Positions 1-7,425 of a DNA stretch of 9,586 bases are shown piece after piece. How positions within the stretch are numbered: position 1 is the stretch's first letter; each line of letters starts with the position of its first letter. A model generated the notes under the pieces. It saw nothing but the letters and a program-made list of their open reading frames with translations, ran no database searches and was not told the origin of the DNA. The stretch is from CAYVZZ01 sp964456185 (lineage in GTDB: Bacteria; Pseudomonadota; Gammaproteobacteria; Pseudomonadales; Alcanivoracaceae): positions 1 through 9,586 of the forward strand of contig CAYVZZ010000088.1 of assembly GCA_964456185.1 (NCBI GenBank), in the 5' to 3' direction. A program made the translations under genes and the position numbers.

Positions 1-876
1 GAGCACGGTTTCCTCGCGATTGCGGGTGGCCGCACCGGTGCGTAATGGCTGCTGACCGATAATCACCTGTGCCACGTCACCCAGCAACACCGGATGCTGG
101 TCATTACGCCCGACCACTACCCGGGCAATGTCTTCCAGGCTTTGCAACCGACCGGGGGTGCGCACCAACAGGCGACGGCCGCGGGGTTCAATGTAACCCG
201 CCCCCTGATTTTGGTTGTTGGCATTTAGCGCCTGGATAACTTGATTGAGGGTAACGCCACGTTCCAGCAACAAACGCGGGCTGACAACAACTTGATATTG
301 CCGCGCCAAACCGCCGTTGGTGTTTACCTCGACCACGCCATTTACCTGCATCAGTTGCGGGGTAATCACCCATTCTTGCAACACCCGCAAATCGCTCAGG
401 CTATAGCGGCTGCCATCCGGCTGGCGGGCGTCGGGGGCGGCGGTAACAGTGTACATCAACACTTCGCTCAAACCGGTGGCGATGGGCCCCATTACCGGCT
501 CTAAACCCTGTGGTAACAGGCTTTTAATGCTGCCCAGACGGGCGTCAATGCGGTTGCGCGCGGCATACAAATCGCTGCCTTCCGCAAACACCACGGTCAC
601 TTGCGACAGACCATAACGGGAAATCGAGCGGGTGTAATCCAGCCCGGTCAGGCCGTAAAGCGCCTTTTCAATGGGGCGGGTAATGCGTTTTTCCACTTCC
701 AGTGGCGTGTAGCCCGGTGCCTCGGTGTTGATTTGCACCTGCACATTGGTGATATCCGGCACCGTGCCAATGGGCAGATGACGAAAGCTCCAAAGGCCGG
801 CGGCCACCACCAACAGCAGCAGGCTGAGCATCAGATAACGGCGCGCCACGGAGAAGCGCACGATAGCATTTAGCAT
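1..876 (-). CDS. czcA: RND heavy-metal efflux pump, N-terminal 292 residues (CzcA/CusA family), cut by the window edge
   Basis: This is the inner-membrane, proton-driven pump subunit of a tripartite CzcCBA-type exporter. The frame is open from ATG at 876 to position 1, giving exactly 292 codons of a protein that is normally about 1,030-1,050 residues. Residues 14-31 form the first membrane helix. They are followed by family landmarks such as PDITNVQVQINTEAPGYTP, ITRPIEKALYGLTGL, SRYGLSQVTVVF and MGPIATGLSEV, which belong to the heavy-metal (HME) branch of RND pumps. The start is set by a GAGGAG ribosome site that overlaps the czcB stop codon (TGAGGAG), 10 bases after that stop, so the two genes are probably translationally coupled. 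The TM4 residues that separate Zn/Cd/Co pumps from Cu/Ag pumps lie outside the window. The czc label therefore rests on the neighbours and general resemblance, and cusA is possible. Confidence 0.93.
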   Translation of the reverse strand, partial: MLNAIVRFSVARRYLMLSLLLLVVAAGLWSFRHLPIGTVPDITNVQVQINTEAPGYTPLEVEKRITRPIEKALYGLTGLDYTRSISRYGLSQVTVVFAEGSDLYAARNRIDARLGSIKSLLPQGLEPVMGPIATGLSEVLMYTVTAAPDARQPDGSRYSLSDLRVLQEWVITPQLMQVNGVVEVNTNGGLARQYQVVVSPRLLLERGVTLNQVIQALNANNQNQGAGYIEPRGRRLLVRTPGRLQSLEDIARVVVGRNDQHPVLLGDVAQVIIGQQPLRTGAATRNREETVL

Positions 877-886
877 ACAAAACTCC

Positions 887-1852
887 TCAGTGGTTGTGGG
901 CGGCACCGGCTTTTAGCAAGTCGGCCTTGAGCAAATAAGAATTGGTGGCGACATATTCATCACCCGCCTCAAGGCCGCTCAGCACCTGGCTGTGAGTGGC
1001 ATCGCGCAGGCCCAGAGTGACCGGCGTGGCGATGTATTGATTGTCATGCTTCACAAACACCACAGTGTGGCCTTCCAACTGTTGCAGGGCACTATTGGCC
1101 ACCCGCAGCGATACCGTTTGCTGGCGCACCCGAATGCGGGCTTTAACCAACTGGCCGGGGAGTAGTTGGCCGTGGGGGTTATCCAGTGTGACCCGTGCGA
1201 TGGCGTAGGTGGCTTGGGTCGAGGGGGGGATGCTGTCCACCTGTCCCTCGAAAGGGGTGCCGTGGGCGTCAAAAACGACCGTCTGCCCGACGGTCACTGC
1301 GGCTTGTTGACTGGGGAAGATTCTTAGTTCGGCGACCAGCGTTTGCGAATTAATCAGTGTCGTCAGAATGCGCTCGCCTGTGGCTTCACCAGGAGCGGTC
1401 TGAATTGTCTGCACTTGACCGGCGAAGGGGGCGCGCAGGGCATAGGTGGTGAAACTGCTGTTGGCTTCGATTTTTGCCAGCAGTTGACCGGCTTCTACCC
1501 GTTCACCGACGCTGACGGCCAGCTCTGTGACAATGCCGGGGAAACGTGCCCGCAGGCTGGCTTTGGCAGTCGGGGGGAGTGCTAAACGTCCGTAAACAGG
1601 CAAGTAGCGGGCAATTGCTCCGGCACCGGCTTGGCGGGTGGTAATGCCTGCCTTGGCGGCCATGTCCGACGGAATCGTCACGCTATCGGTATGCGCTTCG
1701 GTGTGTTCGTCTTGGTGTGCGTTGTGGTGTTCTGCCTCCTGCGTAGCAGACGTGGTGTGGCTGTCGGTGCCATGTGCAAAAGCGGTTAGGCTCAGACTGA
1801 ACAGAACAGGCAGCAAGAGATGTGGTAAGCGGGAAGTAGCGAAGAACGGCAT
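887..1852 (-). CDS. czcB: RND periplasmic adaptor (membrane fusion protein), CzcB family, His-rich N-terminus
   Basis: This 321-residue adaptor would link the CzcA pump to the CzcC outer-membrane channel. A signal peptide (about residues 1-26, ending TAFA) is followed by a His/acidic stretch at 27-54 with seven histidines, and the protein ends HNH; these are probable metal-binding tails. The barrel-sandwich (lipoyl-like) domain runs from about 104 to 150. Its first half (FPGIVTELAVSVGERVEAG) is joined to the second (YALRAPFAGQV) by only about ten residues (KIEANSSFTT). The long coiled-coil hairpin found in AcrA- or CusB-like adaptors is therefore absent, as in the short-linker adaptors of some czc systems. 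Beta-barrel and membrane-proximal segments follow (LPGQLVKARI; GLEAGDEYVATNSYLLKA). The ATG lies 2 bases after the czcC stop, with GGAG just upstream, so co-translation is likely. Confidence 0.93.
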   Translation of the reverse strand: MPFFATSRLPHLLLPVLFSLSLTAFAHGTDSHTTSATQEAEHHNAHQDEHTEAHTDSVTIPSDMAAKAGITTRQAGAGAIARYLPVYGRLALPPTAKASLRARFPGIVTELAVSVGERVEAGQLLAKIEANSSFTTYALRAPFAGQVQTIQTAPGEATGERILTTLINSQTLVAELRIFPSQQAAVTVGQTVVFDAHGTPFEGQVDSIPPSTQATYAIARVTLDNPHGQLLPGQLVKARIRVRQQTVSLRVANSALQQLEGHTVVFVKHDNQYIATPVTLGLRDATHSQVLSGLEAGDEYVATNSYLLKADLLKAGAAHNH

Positions 1853-1854
1853 AA

Positions 1855-3162
1855 TTAGTCTCCGTTATGGGTCGCCGGTAACGTGGCGGCCATGGATGTG
1901 GCGGTAAGTTGTTCAATAAGAGCGCGGCTGGTGTGGGCCCTGACGGCGGCATTGACCTTGGCCTGGCGACTGGCCAGTAGCTCGCGGCGGGCATCCAGCC
2001 AGATGCTGTAGTTGTCGCGGCCTTGGCGGTAGGCCGTCTTGATTTGTGCCAGCGCCTGACGGCGCAAGGGCAGGATGGACTCGGTGAGTTGTTGCACCCG
2101 TGCCACGGCTTGTCGGTAGTCGGACCAGGCCGTATATAACTGTTGCTTGAGTGCCAGTTGCCAGTTGCGCTTTTCGCTGGCCAGTGCCGCCAGTTCTGCT
2201 TGGGCGGTTTTTACCTCACCGGCTTGTCGACTGCTTTGAAACAAGGGAATCGACAGGCCGGCGCTGAGGGTGGTGTCGTCACTGCCGGTCAATCGGCTGA
2301 CCCCCAGTGACCAACCCAAGTCCAGACCACCGGCTTGGCGTGCCGCGCTCACCTTGGCCTCGCGCAAACGCCGTTTGCTGGCAAAAACGGCCATGGCTGG
2401 CGTGTGCTCCACGCGCTGCAATAGCGTGGAAAAATCTGCGACAGACTCAAAGGCAAACAAATCGCCCTGTAAATGCGCGGCGGCTTGACGTTTCCCGCCC
2501 CAGAGGCTGGTCAGTGCGAGCTGGTGTTGTGTCAGTGTCGCCCGGGCGCGGTTGATGGCCTGTTTGGCGGTCAGCCAGTCAGCCTTGGCTCGTAAAGCAT
2601 CAGCTTGTGGCGCGGCTCCCCGTTTGGCGCGTTGTTGCGTGAGCTGCCAAGCGGTTTTGGCCAGGGCAGCGCGGTCCTTGGCAATGGTCAAACGTTGTTG
2701 TTGTGCCAGCACGGCCACATAAGCGCGGGTAACCTGTCCTAAAACGTCAAGCACCTTGGCCTTTTTCTCGGCCTGAATGAGCGCATAGCTGGAGGCCACC
2801 AAAGCGGTACGCGACTCGCGTTGATTGCCAAGCTCAATTACCGAGGCAATCGACAAGGTATATTCGGCCTGTTCGGCGCTTTGGTAAGGTCCTGTGCCGA
2901 CCAGATTGTCGGCTTCCACTTCCAGCGTGTAGCCCGGCGACTGGTTGGCGGTTTGTTGGCGACCGGCCGCGGCTTTGAGCTGCCACTGATAACGAGCCAG
3001 TTGCGGACTGTGTTGTAATGCCAACCGGCTGGCCTCGGCCAAGGTCAGCGAATCGACGGCCCAGGCTGGTGCGCTGAGGCCAAGGGCGAATACTAATGCG
3101 ATTCGCCCCATAAAGCGGGCAGAGACGCGACGGCGCCGCCCCGCAGGGAATAACGGCAACAT
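1855..3162 (-). CDS. czcC: TolC-family outer-membrane efflux channel (CzcC-like)
   Basis: This is the outer-membrane exit duct of the CzcCBA complex. From the ATG at 3162 it is 435 residues, a normal length for the family. I chose this start because AGGA lies 7 bases upstream; the in-frame GTG at 3213 has no ribosome site. The N-terminus is unusually long and basic (GRRRR at residues 8-12) ahead of the hydrophobic segment GRIALVFALGLSAPAWA, so an internal ATG at 3111 (418 residues) remains possible, although it has no good ribosome site. The body shows two outer-membrane-efflux repeats. The first starts at LTLAEASRLALQHSP and contains long Ala/Gln/Arg-rich helices; the second contains SLGVSRLTG, LSAGLSIPLFQ and a GRDNYSIWLDARRELL segment. 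No lipobox cysteine is visible, so it is probably not lipidated. It follows the small exported protein by 76 bases and is directly followed by czcB. Confidence 0.9.
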   Translation of the reverse strand: MLPLFPAGRRRRVSARFMGRIALVFALGLSAPAWAVDSLTLAEASRLALQHSPQLARYQWQLKAAAGRQQTANQSPGYTLEVEADNLVGTGPYQSAEQAEYTLSIASVIELGNQRESRTALVASSYALIQAEKKAKVLDVLGQVTRAYVAVLAQQQRLTIAKDRAALAKTAWQLTQQRAKRGAAPQADALRAKADWLTAKQAINRARATLTQHQLALTSLWGGKRQAAAHLQGDLFAFESVADFSTLLQRVEHTPAMAVFASKRRLREAKVSAARQAGGLDLGWSLGVSRLTGSDDTTLSAGLSIPLFQSSRQAGEVKTAQAELAALASEKRNWQLALKQQLYTAWSDYRQAVARVQQLTESILPLRRQALAQIKTAYRQGRDNYSIWLDARRELLASRQAKVNAAVRAHTSRALIEQLTATSMAATLPATHNGD

Positions 3163-3238
3163 ACTGAAATCCTGTTTTGCACTTGAGACAGAATGCGCGC
3201 ATGACCGGCGCACATCGGTTAATCAAACAACAGCAAAA

Positions 3239-3601
3239 TCAGGAGATAGGAGGGCGGTAAAGCGACTCGGCGCGGTTGGTCGGCGGATGGGTTGCCTTGG
3301 TTGGCGGATAAATCCGGCGCGGTGTGGCTTGTGGCAGAGGAATAAAGGTAATTAAGCCAGCATGTGACCCATGTTCAATGCAATGACTACAATGCTCGTC
3401 GGCATCCTGTGAAGGCGCTTGCTGCGGATGGGAATCCGGCACATCCACCAACTTTTGCTGAACGACATGATGATGCGCCTCGCCGCCGGCCGCCAAATGT
3501 GGTGCCGAAAAGCTGTCAAACGCCACCGCCATGCTCTGGGTCAACAAAGTGACCAGCATAATCCACAGCGTCAGCGATTTGTGGTGCGAGCGTAACGACA
3601 C
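3239..3601 (-). CDS. Small exported His/Cys-rich protein at the head of czcCBA (CzcI/CopL-like)
   Basis: From the GTG at 3601 this is 120 residues; AAAGGG lies 6 bases upstream. An in-frame TTG at 3619 would add six residues but has no clear ribosome site. A signal segment (SLTLWIMLVTLLTQSMAVA, about 9-27) is followed by HHH at 43-45 and a metal-ligand cluster at 70-80 (HCSHCIEHGSH: two Cys and four His). The C-terminal third is Pro-rich and ends RPPIS. This layout (signal peptide, short Cys/His cluster, Pro-rich tail) resembles the small CzcI/CopL/DUF2946-type proteins found beside czc and cop genes. I infer a periplasmic metal-binding or regulatory role; no enzyme motif is visible. It begins 45 bases after the czcD stop and precedes czcC, so it is probably in the same transcript. 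Confidence 0.75.
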   Translation of the reverse strand: MSLRSHHKSLTLWIMLVTLLTQSMAVAFDSFSAPHLAAGGEAHHHVVQQKLVDVPDSHPQQAPSQDADEHCSHCIEHGSHAGLITFIPLPQATPRRIYPPTKATHPPTNRAESLYRPPIS

Positions 3602-3646
3602 AAAATACCCTTTATTCAACCAACGATGCCAAGGCTAGCGGATTGG

Positions 3647-4597
3647 TTAGTGGGGCGCAACTGTCGACCCAGCTTCAAGCTGGCAGCAGGTGCTTTTGCC
3701 CGGTAGGCCGTGGGCGGTTTGCAGGGTGGTGTGCTGGATGTCGAACTGCTCGCGCAAGAGGGTTTCCACGTCTTTTTGTACCGCATGGCAGTCGATGTGT
3801 CGCTCGACGTATAAATGCCCCGAGAGTGCAATGATGCCGGAAGTAACCTCCCAGACATGCAAATCGGCCAATCCGGTGACGCCGGGGCAGACGGCCACGG
3901 CCTGATTAATCTGCGCCGGATTGAGATTTTGCGGTGCCGCCTCCAAAAAGATACGCCCCGATTCTTTCACCAGTCCATAGCCTGCCTTGGCCATTAGATA
4001 GGCCACCACTAAAGCGGCAATGGCATCCACGCGGTTCCAACCGGTTAACCAGATAATGCCGCCGGCAATAGCGGTAGCAATAAAAGCATAAAGGTCGGTG
4101 AGAATATGCTGGAAGCTGCCCTCCACATTAAGACTTTGCCGGTTGGCACGGCTCATGGCCCAGACCGCCAAGAGGTTGACGACGATACCGGCAATGGCCA
4201 CCCAGGTCACCATCAGACCATCCACGGCGGTGGGGGAAATCAACCGTTGCACCGCTTCAATGACAAACCATATCGCCAGTAACAGCAGGGTAATGCCGTT
4301 GGCCTGGGCACTGAGTATCTCGGCACGCTTGAAACCGAAGGTGAAACGCCCGCTGGCCGGTTTGGCGGCAAGATGCATGGTGATGAGCGACAAACCAATG
4401 GCACCAACATCGGTGAGCATGTGGCCGGCATCGGACAGCAACGCCAATGAACCTGCCAGCAAACCAATGACGACTTCCAGCAGCATGAAGCCACCAAGCA
4501 GAACCAGTGCCAGAGTCAGGTAACGTTTGTCGGCATTGGCCGTTACGCCATGATGATGGCCCGCATGGTCGTGATGTGTATGATGATCGTGAGGCAT
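3647..4597 (-). CDS. czcD: Cation diffusion facilitator, divalent metal/H+ antiporter (CzcD/ZitB family)
   Basis: This 316-residue inner-membrane exporter would move Zn2+, and probably Cd2+ or Co2+, from cytoplasm to periplasm, feeding CzcCBA. The N-terminus is an extreme His tail, with nine His in the first 16 residues. Six predicted helices follow. The two transport-site motifs are both present: SDAGHMLTD in TM2 (H59, D63) and SFQHILTD in TM5 (H164, D168). The His-to-Asp pattern is that of the Zn-type CDF group. The C-terminal cytoplasmic domain has DLHVWEVTSG (245-254) and a HTTLQTAH segment, with a terminal Cys-Cys pair at 304-305. The ribosome site is weak (AGGT, 8 bases upstream). The gene starts 55 bases after copB, and a strong hairpin lies in the gap. 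Confidence 0.93.
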   Translation of the reverse strand: MPHDHHTHHDHAGHHHGVTANADKRYLTLALVLLGGFMLLEVVIGLLAGSLALLSDAGHMLTDVGAIGLSLITMHLAAKPASGRFTFGFKRAEILSAQANGITLLLLAIWFVIEAVQRLISPTAVDGLMVTWVAIAGIVVNLLAVWAMSRANRQSLNVEGSFQHILTDLYAFIATAIAGGIIWLTGWNRVDAIAALVVAYLMAKAGYGLVKESGRIFLEAAPQNLNPAQINQAVAVCPGVTGLADLHVWEVTSGIIALSGHLYVERHIDCHAVQKDVETLLREQFDIQHTTLQTAHGLPGKSTCCQLEAGSTVAPH

Positions 4598-4614
4598 GCA
4601 AGAACCTATGACTG

Positions 4615-4642
4615 GCAGAAGTCTGAATGACCAGACTTCTGC
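4615..4642. repeat. Perfect 11-bp inverted repeat between copB and czcD
   Basis: GCAGAAGTCTG (4615-4625) and CAGACTTCTGC (4632-4642) are perfectly complementary around a 6-base loop. The hairpin fills most of the 55-base gap between the copB stop and the czcD start. Neither strand has a run of T after it, so it is not a standard intrinsic terminator. It could be an mRNA-stabilising or processing hairpin that sets the copB/czcD ratio, or a dyad operator for a regulator. Confidence 0.7.
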
Positions 4643-4652
4643 ATTGGGGGTA

Positions 4653-5393
4653 TCAATACCATAACTTTACACCGGCAACCCAAGACAGGGAATCGTCATG
4701 CAGTTGGGCGTTGTCGCCGAGATATTGCTGATAGGCCAGCCCCACATAGGGCGCAAATTGTCGGCTGATTTCATAGCGTAATCGCAAGCCGCTTTGCAAC
4801 GAATGCACGCCACTGGCGATGCCATTGATGTCATCGTCCTTGCCGTACCATTGCAGTTCCAGCTGGGGTTGCAATATCCAGCGCTGGGTGAGACGCAGGT
4901 CGTAGGCGAGTTGGAGTTCGGCGGCGCTGCGACCGTGTTTGCCTACATAGAAGGCCAACTCGGTTTCGATGAAATAAGGTGCGGTGCCCTGAAGCCCAAG
5001 TGCTACCCATTGTCGGTTGTCGCCGGGCAGTCGGTCGTAGCGTGCGCCAATGAAGGCGTCCCAATAAGCGCTAACGGCTTGCTCATAGCGCAGGCTGACT
5101 TGTTGTTCGTCGGCCTGGTTGGGGCGTTGATGCGCTTCTATGCCAAGCCGCAGTCGTTGCAGGCTGTTGCCATACCAAAGGCTGCCGTCGGCCACATAAT
5201 AATTGTCGCCCCTGCGCGGTTGGCGGTATTCCAACTGCTCCATATCGAGTCCAACAATTGGGCTGGCACCGGGCATCAAATGGCGGCCATTTTGATAACC
5301 GTAACCGTTGGAATAATCCGCGCTACGGTATGCGCTGGCCTGAGCATTCAAGCTGAATGCTAAACCCAAGAGAAGTATCAGTAATGGTTTCAT
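4653..5393 (-). CDS. copB: Copper resistance outer-membrane protein CopB/PcoB
   Basis: This 246-residue protein belongs to the CopB family, an outer-membrane beta-barrel that works with CopA in periplasmic copper handling. A clear signal peptide (MKPLLILLLGLAFSLNAQASA) is followed by features typical of the family: GLDMEQLEYR, a run of alternating amphipathic strands, TAPYFIETELAFYVGKHG, LQPQLELQWYG, SGLRLRYEISRQFAPYVGL and the barrel-end signal VAGVKLWY, with aromatic W-Y at the C-terminus. The ATG overlaps the copA stop (ATGA), so copA and copB are translationally coupled. The frame stays open upstream to 5693, but that stretch lies inside copA and is not part of the gene. Many CopB proteins carry a Met/His-rich N-terminal copper-binding region. 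It is absent here, where the mature protein begins almost directly with the barrel. Confidence 0.93.
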   Translation of the reverse strand: MKPLLILLLGLAFSLNAQASAYRSADYSNGYGYQNGRHLMPGASPIVGLDMEQLEYRQPRRGDNYYVADGSLWYGNSLQRLRLGIEAHQRPNQADEQQVSLRYEQAVSAYWDAFIGARYDRLPGDNRQWVALGLQGTAPYFIETELAFYVGKHGRSAAELQLAYDLRLTQRWILQPQLELQWYGKDDDINGIASGVHSLQSGLRLRYEISRQFAPYVGLAYQQYLGDNAQLHDDSLSWVAGVKLWY

Positions 5394-7135
5394 GCTACGA
5401 CCACCTCGCGGAACATGCCCGCGGCCATGTGATAAAGCAGGTGACAATGCCAAGCCCAGCGTCCCGGTGCGTTGGCATTGACGCGGAAGCTGATGCGTTG
5501 TGCTGGCTGCACCATGATGGTGTGCTTGCGCACTTGGAAAGCGCCATCGGGCGATTCGATTTCGCTCCACATGCCGTGCAGGTGGATGGGGTGGGTCATC
5601 ATGGTGTCGTTGCTTAGCGTGATGCGCAGTAGCTCGCCGGCGGGGAAGTGCACCGGTTTGGCCTTGGCGTAGGGTAGGCCGTCGAACGACCAAAGATAGC
5701 GCGACATATTGCCGGTAAGATGCAATTCGATGTGGCGGCTAACCTCGCCTTGGGAGATGGGGGCGCCCGTGGTATGCAAGTCGGCATAAGTCAGCACGCG
5801 CCGCCCATTGTGGCGCAAGCCTACGCCCGGGTCGTCCAGATTGTGCCGTGGGTGGTTCACACGCATGGCCACGGCGGGATTGTGGTATTCGCTCTTGGCG
5901 TGACGCACCGGACTTGGCTTAGGCATCTGGTGTGTGCTGTGCATGCCATGCTTTCCGTGCATGCCGGACATCTGCTGCATGCCGTGGTTAGTCATGCCAT
6001 GGTGCGCCTTGCCCATCATATCTACCATGCTCAGCGTGGGCACCGGATCCATGGCGGGCACCGGCGCGGTGAGGCCCGCTCTGGGGGTGAGGGTGCCACG
6101 GGCAAAGCCGGCGCGGTCGATGGATTGTGCAAACAGGGTGTAAGCGCGGTTTTGCGGCTTAACGATGAGGTCATAGGTTTCACCCGGCGCAATGCGTAGC
6201 TCGTCTACGGTAACCGGCTTGACTGCCTGACCATCGGCGGCAATAACGGTGCTGGGCAAGTCGGGAATGCGCCAGTCGTAAAAGCTGTTGGCCGCGGCGT
6301 TAATCAGCCGCAGCCGAATACGTTCGCCGGGTTGAAATAGCCCCGTCCAGTTTTGTTGCTCGGTGGCTCCATTCATCAGGTGGTGATAGGCAAAGCCGCC
6401 CACATCCACCAAATCATGCGGGTTCATGCGCATTCGGTTCCACATGGCGCGCGCCTGCAGTGCTGCGCCCAGCCCTTGCTGCGATACCTTGTCAATGAAG
6501 CCCGGCAAGGTGGGCTGGTGATAATTGAAGTAGTCGCTGTGCTTACGCAGCAGGTTAAAAATGCGCTGGGGGTCCATGTCCGTCCAGTCGCTTAGCATCA
6601 CCACACAATCGCGCTCGGCAACCGACGCTTCGGGCGTGGCCGGGTCGATAATAATCGCGCCGTACAGCCCTTGCTGTTCCTGAAAACCGGCATGGGCGTG
6701 GTACCAGTAGGTGCCGTGCTGTTTAACTTCAAACTGGTAGGTAAAGGTGTCGCCCGGGGCAATGCCATCAAAGCTGATACCGGGTACGCCATCCATTTGC
6801 CAGGGCAATAAAATGCCGTGCCAATGCAGCGCCGTGGGGCGATTAAGATGGTTGGTCACCTTAATGGTCACCGTTGTGCCTTCGCGCCAGCGCAGGGTAG
6901 GCGCGGGTAGCTGGTTATTCAGAGTGATGGCCGTGCGTGGCTTGCCAGTGAAGTTTATCTGCTGTTCGCGAACATGCAGGTGAAATTCGGTGCCGCGCAG
7001 TTCATGGTGGGCGGCTCGCTGAGTGGCGGCCTGTGCCGACCGGCTAGCCAGCCCCAGGCTGCCCAGCAAACCGCCGGCCGCTGCCGTTTGTAATAGCCGC
7101 CGACGTTGCGGGTCGGCCAGATAAGATGCTGTCAT
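5390..7135 (-). CDS. copA: Multicopper oxidase CopA/PcoA, Tat-exported
   Basis: This 581-residue periplasmic multicopper oxidase probably oxidises Cu(I) to Cu(II) and binds copper. The N-terminus is a twin-arginine signal (RRRLLQTAAAGGLLG, residues 11-25, cleavage near AQA at 34-36), so it is exported folded. All four copper-ligand motifs are present: HWH at 104-106, HAH at 146-148, HPIHLH at 515-520 and HCHLLYHM at 563-570 (including the type-1 Cys564 and axial Met570). Residues 370-404 form a Met/His-rich insert (MVDMMGKAHHGM, MHGKHGMHSTHQM), typical of CopA/PcoA and probably an extra copper store. The start has GGAGA 6 bases upstream. It lies 65 bases after the small Cys/His-rich ORF and overlaps copB by four bases. 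Confidence 0.97.
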   Translation of the reverse strand: MTASYLADPQRRRLLQTAAAGGLLGSLGLASRSAQAATQRAAHHELRGTEFHLHVREQQINFTGKPRTAITLNNQLPAPTLRWREGTTVTIKVTNHLNRPTALHWHGILLPWQMDGVPGISFDGIAPGDTFTYQFEVKQHGTYWYHAHAGFQEQQGLYGAIIIDPATPEASVAERDCVVMLSDWTDMDPQRIFNLLRKHSDYFNYHQPTLPGFIDKVSQQGLGAALQARAMWNRMRMNPHDLVDVGGFAYHHLMNGATEQQNWTGLFQPGERIRLRLINAAANSFYDWRIPDLPSTVIAADGQAVKPVTVDELRIAPGETYDLIVKPQNRAYTLFAQSIDRAGFARGTLTPRAGLTAPVPAMDPVPTLSMVDMMGKAHHGMTNHGMQQMSGMHGKHGMHSTHQMPKPSPVRHAKSEYHNPAVAMRVNHPRHNLDDPGVGLRHNGRRVLTYADLHTTGAPISQGEVSRHIELHLTGNMSRYLWSFDGLPYAKAKPVHFPAGELLRITLSNDTMMTHPIHLHGMWSEIESPDGAFQVRKHTIMVQPAQRISFRVNANAPGRWAWHCHLLYHMAAGMFREVVVA

Positions 7136-7159
7136 GGTGATTCTCCAAACAAAAAGAGG

Positions 7160-7186
7160 TTGTTGCTGTGGTTAAACAGCAGACAA
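7160..7186 (-). promoter_or_regulatory. Possible weak attenuator hairpin in the copA leader
   Basis: On the minus strand a stem of TTGT + TGCTGT pairs with ACAGCA + ACAA (one bulged C, 6-base loop). It is followed after three bases by a T-rich stretch (CTTTTTG), then the copA ribosome site. The form is that of a weak A/U-rich terminator between the small ORF and copA, and it could tune copA relative to the upstream ORF. The stem is short and its inner pairs are few, so this may be chance. Confidence 0.3.
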
Positions 7187-7200
7187 AACAAGACGGAGAA

Positions 7201-7425
7201 TCAAACAATAGGCGGACGCTTGGGCGGTGGGAGGTGAATATCGGCAACAAAGGGGAGTGATGCCAGCTGTTTGGGCAAAAAGCGCGAATCAGACTCGGCC
7301 GCAATCACAGTGGCAAGTAATACAACACCACCGCTAGCCGAACAAGATGCTGTCATGCCATGACAGCAATGGTCGGATGTCGACGAAGAATGCTGATGTA
7401 TGGTTTGTTGGCAATGATGACTCAT
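7201..7425 (-). CDS. Cys/His-rich metal-binding part of a small pre-CopA protein (second half of a split gene)
   Basis: A 74-residue frame from ATG at 7425. It opens MSHHCQQTIHQH, continues with DHCCHGMTASCSAS (paired Cys, further His and Cys), then a hydrophobic stretch GGVVLLATVIAA, and ends with a Pro-rich tail LPPPKRPPIV. This is the mature-protein pattern of small exported copper-associated proteins that often precede copA, but it has no signal peptide of its own. The missing signal peptide is encoded just upstream in another frame (7562-7422), and the two frames touch in an ATGA overlap. Either one base has been lost, splitting one gene, or the two are read by coupled initiation. No strong ribosome site precedes the ATG, which favours a frameshift. 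If left in the cytoplasm it would be an unusual copper binder. Confidence 0.6.
   Translation of the reverse strand: MSHHCQQTIHQHSSSTSDHCCHGMTASCSASGGVVLLATVIAAESDSRFLPKQLASLPFVADIHLPPPKRPPIV

Noticed and set aside
4098..4523. 141-residue open frame on the plus strand opposite czcD
   Set aside because: Shadow of czcD, which has both HxxxD motifs intact.
4794..5363. 189-residue open frame on the plus strand opposite copB
   Set aside because: Antisense shadow of a well-supported gene; no domain, no ribosome site.
5394..5693. N-terminal extension of the copB frame to a 346-residue protein
   Set aside because: It lies within copA in another frame, is low-complexity Arg/His-rich, and a proper signal peptide starts at 5393 with ATGA coupling.
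5720..6199. 159-residue His-rich open frame on the plus strand opposite copA
   Set aside because: Its His content comes from reading CopA's Met/His codons (ATG/CAT) on the other strand.
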